A DNA stretch of 51,096 nucleotides from an uncultured Bacteroidia bacterium (lineage in GTDB: Bacteria > Bacteroidota > Bacteroidia > Bacteroidales > UBA932): positions 1-51,096 of the forward strand of contig CADBFO010000011.1 of assembly GCA_902794005.1 (NCBI GenBank), in the 5' to 3' direction. Positions 18,529-27,403 of the stretch are shown piece after piece. Each line of letters begins with the position of its first letter. Positions within the stretch are counted from its first letter, which is position 1. The translations under genes were made by a program, and so were the position numbers. The notes under the pieces are model-generated. The model was given only the letters and a program-made list of their open reading frames with translations. It did not search any database and was not told the DNA's origin.

Positions 18529-18536
18529 TACCTTCG
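18529..18536 (+). promoter_or_regulatory. -7-like box before the His-rich protein gene
   Basis: TACCTTCG is a TAnnTTTG variant with one C, as seen before several other genes here. It ends 4 bases before the GTG at 18541, again implying a very short or absent leader. Confidence 0.4.
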
Positions 18537-18540
18537 CATT

Positions 18541-18885
18541 GTGAAAAGAAACATCCAGAGTGTTTTCCTTCTGTCGGTCATCCTGCCGATATTCCTGTTT
18601 GCACCTTTTCACCACCATCATCAGGCCGACACCGCGCTCTCCTGCCACGACGGCGTGGCCCATCAGCACCACTCCGGGCACATCACGGTCGAGGGCTCCC
18701 TGTCTGAATGCCTTATCTGCCAACTCCTGGGTCAGGTATATATCCCCGCTCCCATCCTGAATGTAAGTTTGTTCAGTCTGCTTCTGCAGGACGGTGAAGA
18801 ATTGATCTTCCAAGCGGCAGACGCCGCCTCTTTCCTGCGGCATTCTCCGCGTGCGCCGCCGGTTTCGTCTTTTTTCCCGGCGTAA
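18541..18885 (+). CDS. Small His/Cys-rich secreted protein, probable metal binder
   Basis: A 114-residue protein starting at GTG with a signal peptide (KRNIQSVFLLSVILPIFLF). It is followed by FHHHHQAD, SCHDGVAHQHHSGH and SECLICQLL, a dense His cluster and a CxxC. Such short His-rich exported proteins often precede TonB receptors in Bacteroidota, and here the receptor starts 33 bases downstream. It probably binds zinc, copper or nickel in the periplasm; the metal is not determined. A downstream basic/Pro-rich tail ends SSFFPA. Confidence 0.65.
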   Translation: MKRNIQSVFLLSVILPIFLFAPFHHHHQADTALSCHDGVAHQHHSGHITVEGSLSECLICQLLGQVYIPAPILNVSLFSLLLQDGEELIFQAADAASFLRHSPRAPPVSSFFPA

Positions 18886-18918
18886 ACCATTTTTCCAACA
18901 AACTCACAACAGACAAAA

Positions 18919-20922
18919 ATGAAAAAGACTTTTTTTTCTGTACCGTTGCTATGCCTGTGCATAGCGGCAGGTGCACAAGAGCCTGATTCCACCGACGTCT
19001 TCTTCCGCCATCTTGAGCTGGGGGAAGTGGTGGTAACAGGCCTGGTGGGAGACACCCGCGTAAAAGAGATGTCCTCCCCCGTCACGGTCGTGCAGGCCGC
19101 AGACCTGATGGCCCGCGCTTCCACCAACATCATCAGTTCCATTGCCCGCGAGCCCGGTCTGGGAGAAATCACCACCGGCGGAGGCATCTCCAAGCCCGTC
19201 ATCCGCGGCCTCAGCTACAACCGCGTGGTCGTGGTGAGCAACGGCATCCGCCAGGAAGGGCAGCAGTGGGGAGACGAGCACGGAATAGAGATTGACGGTG
19301 CGGGCGTCCATTCCGTAGAAATCCTGAAAGGGCCCGCCTCGCTCATGTACGGGTCGGATGCCCTGGCCGGCGTCATCATCTTCCGCCCCGAGCCGCAGGC
19401 GATGCCGGGCACGGTGAGCGGCAGTTTCTCCGGCGAGTATCAGAGCAATAACGGCCTGCTGGCCTATTCCCTGGGTCTCCGGGGCAACCACGGAGGCTGG
19501 GTATGGAATGCCCGCTTCTCCGACAAATATGCCCACGCCTACCGGAACAAGGCCGACGGTTCCGTCTCCAATTCCGGCTTCCGCGAACGGGCGGCGCAGG
19601 CCATGGTGGGCAAGAATGCCTCCTGGGGCTACGCCCGCCTCACGGCCAGCTATTTCCATCTTACGCCCGGCATGGTGGAAGGAGAAGGTAACAATTACGG
19701 ATACACGCCGGTCCTGCCTTTCCAGCATGTGCAACACTATAAAGTAGTGAGCGACAATACGGTAAACTTGGGTCCGGGCAGTCTCAAAATCCTTCTGGGA
19801 TGGCAACAGAACCGCCGCCGGGAGTTTGAGGAAAGCAGCTCGGAGGCCGGTCTGGACTTTCGCCTCAACACCCTCAACTACGACGTAAAATACCAGGTTT
19901 CCCTGGACGAAGGCTGGAAACTTTCCTCCGGCATCGGAGGAATGCTCCAACAGTCGGAAAACCTCGGAGACGAATACCTTATCCCCGCCTACAGGCTGGC
20001 CGATGCCGGCGTTTTCGTCACAGCCTCCAAGAGTCTGGGCGCCTGGACCCTTTCCGGAGGTCTCCGGGGAGACATCCGCTGGCTTTCCAGCGAAGCCCTG
20101 GAAGAGCGTTTCACCGCTTTCCGGAGGCGGTTCAGCGGCATCACGGGCAGCATCGGCGCCGTCCGGCCCCTGGGAGAGCATTTCACCTTGAAGCTCAATG
20201 CCGCACGGGGATTCCGCGCCCCCAATCTTTCGGAACTGGGTTCCAACGGAGAGCACGAAGGCACCTTCCGCTATGAACTGGGCAACCGGGACTTGAAACC
20301 CGAATACAGTCTTCAGGGGGATGTCGGGCTGGATTTCACCTCAAAATATGTCTCGGTGACATCGGCCTTTTTCATGAGCCGGATCAGTAATTACATTTTT
20401 GCCGGGCGCACCGGAGAATATACTGAAGAGGAGATCCCCGTCTATGCTTTCCGCAGCGGAACCGCCCATCTGAAGGGCGCCGAAATCTTCCTGGACATCC
20501 ATCCGGTACACAGCCTGCATCTGGGCACGGCTTTCTCCTGTGTCTATGCCCACGAATCGGCCGGAGATAATCTTCCCCTCATTCCGGCGCCCCGCCTGTT
20601 CTCGGAAATCAAATATGAGATCACCCACGACGGACGCCTTTTCAGCAATGCCTATGTCACCCTCAACCTGGACTGGAATCTCCGCCAGGACCGTTTCTAC
20701 GGAAAAGACCAGACCGAGACGGCCACTCCGGCCTATGCCCTTCTGGGCGCATCGGCCGGGACCGAGATCTTCATCAGGGGGCGGAAATGGGCGTCACTGG
20801 TCCTGATGGGAAGCAATCTGACCGACGCATCCTACATCCCGCACCTAAGCCGCTTCAAAAATATCGGCATTCATAACATGGGAAGAAATATTATTTTAAA
20901 GATTCTCGTACCAATCGGATGA
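18919..20922 (+). CDS. TonB-dependent outer membrane receptor
   Basis: 667 residues: signal peptide to about residue 19 (AAGAQ) and a short TonB-box-like region (LGEVVVTG). A plug domain (about 45-150) carries PVIRGLSYNRVVVVSNGIRQEGQQWGDEHG and VEILKGPASLMYGSDALAGVI. A 22-stranded barrel follows (NAARGFRAPNLSELGSNGEHEG is a typical strand-loop) and the chain ends near LKILVPIG. It has no SusC-type carboxypeptidase-like N-domain, so it is a classic metal/cofactor-type receptor. The upstream His-rich protein suggests a metal ligand. Its last 4 bases overlap the start of namZ. Confidence 0.9.
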   Translation: MKKTFFSVPLLCLCIAAGAQEPDSTDVFFRHLELGEVVVTGLVGDTRVKEMSSPVTVVQAADLMARASTNIISSIAREPGLGEITTGGGISKPVIRGLSYNRVVVVSNGIRQEGQQWGDEHGIEIDGAGVHSVEILKGPASLMYGSDALAGVIIFRPEPQAMPGTVSGSFSGEYQSNNGLLAYSLGLRGNHGGWVWNARFSDKYAHAYRNKADGSVSNSGFRERAAQAMVGKNASWGYARLTASYFHLTPGMVEGEGNNYGYTPVLPFQHVQHYKVVSDNTVNLGPGSLKILLGWQQNRRREFEESSSEAGLDFRLNTLNYDVKYQVSLDEGWKLSSGIGGMLQQSENLGDEYLIPAYRLADAGVFVTASKSLGAWTLSGGLRGDIRWLSSEALEERFTAFRRRFSGITGSIGAVRPLGEHFTLKLNAARGFRAPNLSELGSNGEHEGTFRYELGNRDLKPEYSLQGDVGLDFTSKYVSVTSAFFMSRISNYIFAGRTGEYTEEEIPVYAFRSGTAHLKGAEIFLDIHPVHSLHLGTAFSCVYAHESAGDNLPLIPAPRLFSEIKYEITHDGRLFSNAYVTLNLDWNLRQDRFYGKDQTETATPAYALLGASAGTEIFIRGRKWASLVLMGSNLTDASYIPHLSRFKNIGIHNMGRNIILKILVPIG

Positions 20923-22091
20923 ATATCAACATCTTATACCCTTTGCTGACAGCCCTGCTCCTGATGGGCTGCCGGCATCCCCTGCAAAACGGAGACGAGC
21001 GGACGGAAGTGTATCTTCCCCTTCTGGAAGGCAGGAAGGTGGCTGTTTTCAGCAACCATACCGGCATGGTGGGAGACCGCCATCTGCTGGACATCCTGCT
21101 GGAGAACAAAGTGGACGTTTCCGCCATCTTCTCCCCGGAACACGGATTCCGCGGAAAGGCCGATGCCGGGGCCGGCGTCAGCGACAGCACCGATCCGGAT
21201 ACCGGCATTCCCATCCTTTCGCTCTACGGCAGCGGCGGAGAAGTGCGCCCGTCGGCCGAGGCCATGTCCCGCTTCGACGTACTGGTGGTGGATATCCAGG
21301 ATGTAGGGCTGCGGTTCTACACCTACTACATTACCCTCTGCCACCTGGTGGATGTCTGCGGAGAGTTCAACAAGGAAGTCATCATCCTGGACCGCCCCAA
21401 TCCCAACGGGCATTATGTGGACGGTCCCGTCCTGGACATGCGCCTGAAAAGCGGTGTAGGCCATCTTCCCATTCCCGTGGTACACGGGCTCACCCTGGCC
21501 GAACTGCTGGGCATGGCCCAGGGTGAAGGATGGCTCTCGGAGGCCGGAAACCATTGCAAAGTTACCCCTGTCCTGTGCAAGAATTACACGCACGGAACAC
21601 CCTGCGAGATTCCCGTCGCCCCCAGTCCCAACCTGCCCACGCTGCAGGCCATCTACCTCTATCCTTCCCTGTGCCCCTTCGAAGGAACGGTGGTGAGCCT
21701 GGGCCGCGGTACCGACAAGCCTTTCCAGCAATACGGCCATCCCGCCATGGAAGGCCGGTACACATACAATTTCACCCCGGAGAGCCGGCCAGGCGCACAG
21801 AATCCTCCCTTGAAAGGCCAGGTCTGCTATGGCGTGGACCTTTCGGCGCTGCCGGACGCCCGCACAATCGGCCTGGACCTCTCCTTTGTCATCGACGCCT
21901 ACACCATCCTCCGCGAAAAGGGGCTGGCCGATGGTTTCTTCTCCCCTTTCTTTGACAAGCTGATGGGGGTTACATGGGTACGCGAAATGATTGAACAAGG
22001 GTGCAGCGCCGCCCAAATCCGCCAGCGCTGGACGCCGGAGGTGGAAGAATTCAAAATGCTCAGAAAGAAGTACTTGCTGTATGAAGAGTAG
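20919..22091 (+). CDS. namZ: Exo-beta-N-acetylmuramidase NamZ family (DUF1343) lipoprotein
   Basis: A 390-residue lipoprotein (lipobox near residues 15-18, LLMGC) of the DUF1343 family, which releases MurNAc from the non-reducing end of peptidoglycan fragments. Family segments are visible: GRKVAVFSNHTG, FSPEHGFRG, VVDIQDVGLRFYTYY, DRPNPNG, GRGTDKPFQQYGHP. Its ATG overlaps the TonB receptor stop (ATGA), so it is translationally coupled to that receptor. It faces anmK, 8 bases away, which handles a related sugar, so peptidoglycan recycling is a reasonable role. Confidence 0.88.
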   Translation: MNINILYPLLTALLLMGCRHPLQNGDERTEVYLPLLEGRKVAVFSNHTGMVGDRHLLDILLENKVDVSAIFSPEHGFRGKADAGAGVSDSTDPDTGIPILSLYGSGGEVRPSAEAMSRFDVLVVDIQDVGLRFYTYYITLCHLVDVCGEFNKEVIILDRPNPNGHYVDGPVLDMRLKSGVGHLPIPVVHGLTLAELLGMAQGEGWLSEAGNHCKVTPVLCKNYTHGTPCEIPVAPSPNLPTLQAIYLYPSLCPFEGTVVSLGRGTDKPFQQYGHPAMEGRYTYNFTPESRPGAQNPPLKGQVCYGVDLSALPDARTIGLDLSFVIDAYTILREKGLADGFFSPFFDKLMGVTWVREMIEQGCSAAQIRQRWTPEVEEFKMLRKKYLLYEE

Positions 22092-22099
22092 GCTGCCTG

Positions 22100-23164
22100 T
22101 CAAACTTTAAAGAGCATGCCGCCGATGTTGTCGCGCGCGGCACCGGTGACTGACGAGAGGCAGGACGGCCTGTCCAACAGATACAACACGCCCAGGAAGG
22201 CGAAGATAAGCGCTTCCTTGTATTCTACGATGGCCGGCTCCGGAACAACGATTTCGCAGCCGGTCTTCTCTTTCATCCTCCGGAGCAGGAATTTGTTATA
22301 GGCGCCCCCGCCGGTGACCAGGATGCTCTTCCCGGGTTCAACCACCCGGGCCAGTTGTTCGGCACAATGTTCATAATATGTGCGGAGCAAGTCCTCCAAA
22401 GGAAGCCCGGCGCTGTCCAGAAGAGGAAAAACCCGGTTTTCCACCCACTCCCGGCCCAGCGACTTGGGATAAGGCCGCGCATAATAATCCAGCGCATTGA
22501 GCCTTTTAAGCAGGACTTCACACACCCTCCCGCCGGCAGCCAACTCCCCGTCCCTGTCCATTTCCAGGCCGATGCTGCGGCAAAACCGGTTGATCACATA
22601 ATTCACTGGAGAAATGTCAAAGGCAATGCGTTTCTCCCCCTTGCGATACGAGATATTGGAGAAACCTCCGATGTTCAGACAATAGTCATAATCGCCGAAA
22701 AGAAGGTTGTCGCCAACAGGAACCAGCGGTGCGCCCTGTCCGCCCAGCATGATATCCAGCCTGCGGAAATCCGAAACGGTGGGAATCCCCGTCTCTGCCG
22801 CGATGGCAGCCCCGTCCCCGATCTGGAACATCAGCTTTTTCTCCGGTTCGTGGAAAACGGTGCTGCCATGGGAGGCGACGATATCCGGCCTCACACCGAA
22901 TTCGGCCATGAAATCGTTCACCCTTTCCCCCAGAAAACGACCGTAGGCGCTGTGGAAAGCCACGAACTCCAAAGCAGACATCCGCTGGACATCGGCCCGG
23001 AGCTTCCGGGCAAGGTCTTCGGGGTATCCATATCCCTTGGCACAGTCGATGGTGAAAGTCCATTTTCCGCCCCGGCAGTCGAAGGTGGCACAGCAGACAT
23101 CCAGGCCGTCCACGGACGTTCCCGACATAAGGCCGATGCTTTGCATGGGTAAAGTCTGTTTCAT
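22100..23164 (-). CDS. anmK: Anhydro-N-acetylmuramic acid kinase
   Basis: A 354-residue ASKHA-fold kinase that converts 1,6-anhydroMurNAc to MurNAc 6-phosphate in wall recycling. Landmarks: GLMSGTSVDGLDVC at the N-terminus, VASHGSTVFHEP, FQIGDGAAIAAETGIPTVSDFR, CLNIGGFSNIS, ILVTGGGAYNKFL and the conserved ending GAARDNIGGMLF. The start at 23164 gives a short MKQTLPMQSI lead; an internal Met (MQSIGLMSG) seven residues in is the alternative. A near-match -7 box (TATATTTA) lies at 23169-23176 on this strand. Confidence 0.94.
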   Translation of the reverse strand: MKQTLPMQSIGLMSGTSVDGLDVCCATFDCRGGKWTFTIDCAKGYGYPEDLARKLRADVQRMSALEFVAFHSAYGRFLGERVNDFMAEFGVRPDIVASHGSTVFHEPEKKLMFQIGDGAAIAAETGIPTVSDFRRLDIMLGGQGAPLVPVGDNLLFGDYDYCLNIGGFSNISYRKGEKRIAFDISPVNYVINRFCRSIGLEMDRDGELAAGGRVCEVLLKRLNALDYYARPYPKSLGREWVENRVFPLLDSAGLPLEDLLRTYYEHCAEQLARVVEPGKSILVTGGGAYNKFLLRRMKEKTGCEIVVPEPAIVEYKEALIFAFLGVLYLLDRPSCLSSVTGAARDNIGGMLFKV

Positions 23165-23174
23165 GTGGTAAATA

Positions 23175-23198
23175 TACGGATTATTTTCCGTATCTTCG
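23175..23198. promoter_or_regulatory. Divergent promoter region with dyad, anmK / FNT-like gene
   Basis: ATACGG (23175-23180) and CCGTAT (23188-23193) form an imperfect dyad between the divergent genes. The right arm runs into TATCTTCG at 23191-23198, a -7-like box for the rightward gene. It could be an operator or simply an AT-rich spacer; there is no further evidence. Confidence 0.3.
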
Positions 23199-23217
23199 TG
23201 AGGTAAAAATACGAACC

Positions 23218-23784
23218 ATGAACAGACAATCCCTTTTCTCCGGTTTCCTTATCGGCCTTGGCGCCTGCGGCTTCCTGGCCCTCGGCGGCCTTCCCGGGGC
23301 CGTCATCTTCGCATTCGGCCTGATCGGCGTGGTCCTTTCCGGGACTCCGCTCTATACCGGACGTGCCGGCGTAATGCCGCTCAAGGAAACGCCTGACCTT
23401 GTAAAAATCTGGCTTTTCAATGTGCTGGGCTGCGTATTGCTGGGCCTTCTGGTCTGGTCGCTGGGCGGAGAATCGGCAGAGCGGGCCCAGACGATCGTCG
23501 AAGGACGGCTGGCCCAGGGGCCCTGGCGCGGATTCCTCCGGGCCGTAGGCTGCGGACTCATCATCGACATTGCCGTATGGCTGTACCGCACCAAGCAGAA
23601 TATCCTTCCCGTGCTCTTCGGCGTGCCGCTGTTCATTGTCTGCGGGTTCTACCACTCCATCGCCGACGTGGTGTACATCGTCGCCGCCTGGAACTGGACG
23701 CCGGACCTGCTGTGGTATTACCCCCTCATCGTCCTGGGAAACTACGCCGGCTGCAATATCCGACGCATTACGCTGGGACAATAA
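23218..23784 (+). CDS. Short formate/nitrite transporter (FNT)-like channel
   Basis: A polytopic membrane protein of 188 residues with about five to six helices. The segments CGFYHSIADVVYI and PLIVLGNYAGCNIRR resemble the FNT-family GFEHSIANM and LGN-xxGG motifs around the central pore, which suggests permeation of small anions such as formate, nitrite or hydrosulfide. FNT proteins are usually 250-290 residues, so this is a reduced or divergent member. It stands alone, upstream of tRNA-Arg. Confidence 0.6.
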   Translation: MNRQSLFSGFLIGLGACGFLALGGLPGAVIFAFGLIGVVLSGTPLYTGRAGVMPLKETPDLVKIWLFNVLGCVLLGLLVWSLGGESAERAQTIVEGRLAQGPWRGFLRAVGCGLIIDIAVWLYRTKQNILPVLFGVPLFIVCGFYHSIADVVYIVAAWNWTPDLLWYYPLIVLGNYAGCNIRRITLGQ

Positions 23785-23789
23785 CTTTT

Positions 23790-23823
23790 TTTGTTCACCA
23801 TCCGGATTTTTTTACTATATTTG
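23790..23823 (+). promoter_or_regulatory. Promoter of tRNA-Arg
   Basis: TTTG at 23790-23793 and a perfect TATATTTG at 23816-23823, spaced 22 bases. Transcription should start near 23828, about 13 bases before the tRNA. Confidence 0.65.
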
Positions 23824-23840
23824 CAATCCTTTACCGGGAT

Positions 23841-23912
23841 GCCCCTGTAGTTTAAAGGATAGAATAACGGATTCCGGTTCCGTTGGTCCCGGTTCGATTC
23901 CGAGCGGGGGTA
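23841..23912 (+). tRNA. tRNA-Arg (anticodon CCG)
   Basis: The cloverleaf folds by eye. Acceptor arm GCCCCTG (23841-23847) pairs with CGGGGGT (23905-23911), with a G-U closing pair. The D arm is GTTT/GAAT with loop AAAGGATA. The anticodon stem ACGGA/TCCGT holds the loop TTCCGGT, which gives anticodon CCG. The T arm is CCCGG-TTCGATT-CCGAG with one C-A mismatch. Discriminator A; CCA is not encoded. It reads CGG codons. Confidence 0.9.
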
Positions 23913-23913
23913 C

Positions 23914-23946
23914 AAAAGAGTCAGGCGTTTAAGTCTGGCTCTTTTT
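23914..23946 (+). terminator. Intrinsic terminator of tRNA-Arg
   Basis: AAAAGAGTCAG and CTGGCTCTTTT form an 11-base stem with one G-T pair around a 10-base loop, and the run of T continues past the stem. It starts one base after the tRNA discriminator. Confidence 0.75.
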
Positions 23947-23981
23947 CATTGTTCAGACGTTCATATTACAAAAAAATCAAC

Positions 23982-23989
23982 TATTTTTG
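23982..23989 (+). promoter_or_regulatory. -7 promoter box of the kinase/ABC operon
   Basis: TATTTTTG matches TAnnTTTG. It lies 29 bases before the ATG at 24019. No clear TTTG -33 box is seen. Confidence 0.5.
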
Positions 23990-24018
23990 CAATATACTAC
24001 TCTGATGAGCTTAACAGC

Positions 24019-24873
24019 ATGAATATGAGAAAGATCGATATCAGCCAGTGGACCCAAGTGGGAGAAGGAGGCAATGGCGTCACTTATGAGAACCCGGAAG
24101 ACCCGGATATCCTTCTGAAAGTGAACAAATCGCAATTAAACAGCCTGGAGATAATCGAGCAGGAATTCAAGCTGTCGCGGGCCGTGGCGGAACTGGGATT
24201 CCCCACCCCTGCCTTGCATGAGATTGTCCTTGTGGGAGATGCCTACGGGGTTATTCAGGAACGTATCAAGGAGAAGAAGTCCCTTTTCCGCATCTGTCAC
24301 GACGAGCCCCGGCGAATAGAAGAAATGGCCAGGCTGTTCAGCTCCCTGGCCAAGCAGCTGTTCAGCACCCCCTGCAACACGGAATTTTTTCCGAGCCGGA
24401 AGCAAACTGCGGCCAAAGGCCTGGCGATGGCCGCTTTCGTCAGCAGGAAGAACCGGACCACCCTGCAGAAGTTCCTCGAGTCTGTCCCCGAAAACACCCA
24501 CTGCGTGCACGGAGATTTCCATCCGGGAAATGTGATTCTCTCCGCAGGAAAGCCCTATTGGATAGACCTGGGCCGCTTCGCCTGGGGAGACCCCATGTTC
24601 GATATCGGCCATCTTTACCTGTCCTGCGTAGTGTATTCCAAAATGAAGCAGGCACGGGATATCTTCCACATGACACGCGGTCAGCTCCTGCTCTTCTGGG
24701 ATGTCTTTGCCAAGGATTATACCGGCCTGGAAGACCATACGGCGTTTGACCGGGAGGCCGCCCGTTTTGCCGTTGCCGACATGGTTTCGCGCGTCTATTA
24801 CCAAAAACCCACCTGGCTGGAGAACCTCTTTTTCAGGTTCCAACTGGGCTCTTTGATGAATAATTTCGAATGA
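24019..24873 (+). CDS. Aminoglycoside-phosphotransferase-fold small-molecule kinase (TIGR02172-like)
   Basis: A 284-residue APH/choline-kinase-fold protein. Visible are an N-lobe ATP loop (VGEGGNGVTYE), a lysine in ILLKVNKSQ, the catalytic loop CVHGDFHPGNVI (about 163-174, Asp and Asn) and the metal-binding IDLGRFAWGDPMFDIG. The family is not mainly antibiotic resistance: many members phosphorylate sugars, choline or amino alcohols. The stop overlaps the start of the ABC transporter gene (ATGA), so the substrate may be something that transporter imports. A start at 24025 (MRKIDI) is equally possible. Confidence 0.8.
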   Translation: MNMRKIDISQWTQVGEGGNGVTYENPEDPDILLKVNKSQLNSLEIIEQEFKLSRAVAELGFPTPALHEIVLVGDAYGVIQERIKEKKSLFRICHDEPRRIEEMARLFSSLAKQLFSTPCNTEFFPSRKQTAAKGLAMAAFVSRKNRTTLQKFLESVPENTHCVHGDFHPGNVILSAGKPYWIDLGRFAWGDPMFDIGHLYLSCVVYSKMKQARDIFHMTRGQLLLFWDVFAKDYTGLEDHTAFDREAARFAVADMVSRVYYQKPTWLENLFFRFQLGSLMNNFE

Positions 24874-26327
24874 TGAACAACAAACTCTGTCACTGTATCT
24901 GCGGAATCCTGCTCCTGGGAATCCTGACTGCCTGTACGGAAAAAAAAGAACCTGTCAGGCAGCTCAAGAGCGAGGCGGATCTCTCCGGCGTGATTTTAAC
25001 CACATCGGCCGGCACCTACTACGACCAGAAGTACTCAGGCCGGGATGACCTTACGCTCTTTCGCGTGAACACGGAGGCCGACGCCATCCAGGCGCTCCGG
25101 CAAGGGAAGGCCGATGTCTTCGTAACCGACGAGGTGGCCCTGAACGAAGAGGCCCAGGAGCGTCTGAATGTCTCGCTGGCCTTTCTGGGAGAGGAGTATT
25201 TTGACGTCGCCTTTGCCGTACGCAAGGGGAACGAAGTCCTGTTGGAACAGATGAACCGTTTCCTGGCCGCTTCCAAGGCCGACGGCAGCCTGGATGCCGT
25301 CATTTCCCATTGGCTGCACGGGACCCCTGCTCCCGAATTCCCTTCTCAAGCCCTGGAATCCAGCACCAGCGCGCTCAGGTGCATTACAGCCACCAATCTG
25401 GAGCCCGTCTGCTTTCTGGCAGACGGCGGCGAGTGGCAGGGCATGGATGCCGATATCCTCCGGCGCTTTTCCATCTGGAGCGGCCGTCCTTTCGAGATGA
25501 AATTCCAGGACTTCGGCTCGGCCATCGTCGCCTTGAGCACGGGCCAGTGTGACATTGTGACCGCCTGCCTGTTCATTACCGAGGAACGCAAGAAATCGGT
25601 GGATTTTACCATTCCCTATTACAAGTGCCATCCCGGCTACTTTGTACGGAATACAGAACAGAAGACAAATCTGAGCCTGACAGAGCGTCTGAAAATGAAC
25701 CTGATAACAGAACGGCGCTGGAAACTGATTACGGACGGCCTGCTGGAAACCCTCAAAATCACGCTCCTGTCCATCCTGCTGGGGACGATTCTGGGTGCCG
25801 GGATATGCGCATGCCGGCGCAGCAGCCGCAAATGGCTTCGCTCCCTGGCCGGGCTGTACGGAGATTTCATCAACGGAATGCCCACGCTGGTGCTGCTCCT
25901 CATCATGTTCTATGTCATCTTTGCCCAGACCGGTCTGGACGCGTCCACGGTGGCGATTATCACCTTTGCCCTTTGTTTTGCCTCGTCGGCCGGCAGCATT
26001 TTCGACACAGCCATCTCCTCCGTGCCCGTGGGTCAGACCGAAGCCGGTCTCAGCCTGGGCTTCACACCTTTCAAGACTTTCACGGGCATCGTTTTCCCGC
26101 AGGCGTTGCAAAAAGGCCTTTCGCTTTACACGGGGGAATGCGTATCCCTTCTGAAGAGTACCTCCATCGTAGGATACATTGCCATCCAGGATCTTACCCG
26201 TGCCAGCGACCTCATCCGCAGCCGCACCTTCGACGCGCTGGTGCCGCTTCTGGTGGTAACCATCCTTTATTTCGCCCTCGCCTGGGTTATCCGCTTTGTG
26301 TTGAACCTTTTCCTGAAAAAGAAGTAA
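24870..26327 (+). CDS. Polar amino-acid ABC transporter: substrate-binding lipoprotein fused to permease
   Basis: 485 residues. A lipobox (LTACT, Cys about 22) starts a lipoprotein. Residues about 35-150 resemble the second half of a family-3 binding protein. A fuller binding domain follows (about 165-270: [30 protein letters not shown]), then a HisM/GlnP-type permease (about 290-480) with [17 protein letters not shown] and the EAA loop [23 protein letters not shown]. Tethered binding-permease fusions are known for amino-acid transporters; the partly doubled binding region is less usual. It overlaps the kinase gene, and the ATPase gene follows 1 base after its stop. Confidence 0.85.
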   Translation: MMNNKLCHCICGILLLGILTACTEKKEPVRQLKSEADLSGVILTTSAGTYYDQKYSGRDDLTLFRVNTEADAIQALRQGKADVFVTDEVALNEEAQERLNVSLAFLGEEYFDVAFAVRKGNEVLLEQMNRFLAASKADGSLDAVISHWLHGTPAPEFPSQALESSTSALRCITATNLEPVCFLADGGEWQGMDADILRRFSIWSGRPFEMKFQDFGSAIVALSTGQCDIVTACLFITEERKKSVDFTIPYYKCHPGYFVRNTEQKTNLSLTERLKMNLITERRWKLITDGLLETLKITLLSILLGTILGAGICACRRSSRKWLRSLAGLYGDFINGMPTLVLLLIMFYVIFAQTGLDASTVAIITFALCFASSAGSIFDTAISSVPVGQTEAGLSLGFTPFKTFTGIVFPQALQKGLSLYTGECVSLLKSTSIVGYIAIQDLTRASDLIRSRTFDALVPLLVVTILYFALAWVIRFVLNLFLKKK

Positions 26328-26328
26328 T

Positions 26329-27402
26329 ATGATAAGCATCAAGCACTTAAGCAAGACTTTCAAGAATCCCGGCGGCACTACCCTGACGGTGCTCAAAGAC
26401 GTCAACTGCGAGATTGACAAGGGAGAGGTCATCAGCATTATCGGTCCTTCCGGAACCGGAAAAAGTACGCTTCTGAGGGCCATCAACATGCTGGAGCCCC
26501 CTACGTCCGGAGAAATCTGGGTGGACGGGGAAAACATCACCGCCAAAGGATATCCGCTGCACAAGATGCGCCGGAAAATGGGAATGGTGTTCCAGAGCTT
26601 CAACCTCTTCGAGCACATGACGGTGCTGGAGAACATCATCTATGCCCCCATGAAACTGTTGAGTCTCCCGGATGACCAGGCCAAACAGGAGGCAATGGAA
26701 CTGCTCAGGAAGGTGGGCCTGGCCCAGAAGGCCGACGTGTACCCTTCCTCCCTCTCCGGAGGGCAGAAGCAGCGCGTGGCCATCGCCCGCTCGCTGGCCA
26801 TGCACCCCGAAGTCGTGCTCTTCGACGAGCCCACATCGGCCCTGGACCCGACGATGGTGGGAGAAGTGCTCAGCGTCATCCGGTCGCTTGCCAAAGAGGG
26901 CCTCACCATGCTCATCGTCACCCACGAGATGCGTTTCGCCCGGGATGTCAGCACCCGCATCTTCTTCATGAACGAAGGCATCATATACGAAGACGGAACG
27001 CCGGAGCAAATCTTCGAACATCCGGTACACAGCGCTACAAAAGCCTTTGTCAACCGGATTCAGAAACTGACTTATGAGATTGATTCGGACGCCTTCGACT
27101 TTCTTCAGATGGAGACGGAAATCAAACAGTTCTGGATCAAATACAACTTGCCGGACAAGGTGGATGTGGCCGAAGAAATCGCCATCGATATGCTCCATAA
27201 ACACTTGAAGGCCTTCCGTCCCCTCACTTTCCGCCTCAGCTACACCGAACTCTCTTCGGAAACGGCCATGGACTTCATGGTGGAAGGGCTCTCCTCTTCC
27301 CCCATCACAGACCCCTCGGTCCTGGATGGAATCCGTGCCAAAGCCCGTGCCCTGATAGAGGAACCGACAGCGAAAGGCTTCCGCATCAAGATTCTTCTGT
27401 GA
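26329..27402 (+). CDS. ABC transporter ATPase (GlnQ type) with C-terminal extension
   Basis: 357 residues. The first 240 are a normal polar amino-acid ATPase: Walker [10 protein letters not shown] (39-47), Q-loop VFQSFNLF, signature LSGGQKQR, Walker [13 protein letters not shown] and the switch His in VTHEM. About 115 further residues (from [11 protein letters not shown]) form a domain not found in ordinary GlnQ. This part has an acidic helix ([15 protein letters not shown]) and beta-strands ending FRIKILL, and loosely recalls an anti-sigma/HATPase-like fold; it may regulate the transporter. It is in the same operon as the fused binding/permease protein. Confidence 0.88.
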   Translation: MISIKHLSKTFKNPGGTTLTVLKDVNCEIDKGEVISIIGPSGTGKSTLLRAINMLEPPTSGEIWVDGENITAKGYPLHKMRRKMGMVFQSFNLFEHMTVLENIIYAPMKLLSLPDDQAKQEAMELLRKVGLAQKADVYPSSLSGGQKQRVAIARSLAMHPEVVLFDEPTSALDPTMVGEVLSVIRSLAKEGLTMLIVTHEMRFARDVSTRIFFMNEGIIYEDGTPEQIFEHPVHSATKAFVNRIQKLTYEIDSDAFDFLQMETEIKQFWIKYNLPDKVDVAEEIAIDMLHKHLKAFRPLTFRLSYTELSSETAMDFMVEGLSSSPITDPSVLDGIRAKARALIEEPTAKGFRIKILL

Positions 27403-27403
27403 C

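Noticed and set aside
24019-24873. Aminoglycoside resistance gene
   Set aside because: Only the general kinase fold matches; it is coupled to an amino-acid type transporter and resembles TIGR02172-type kinases.
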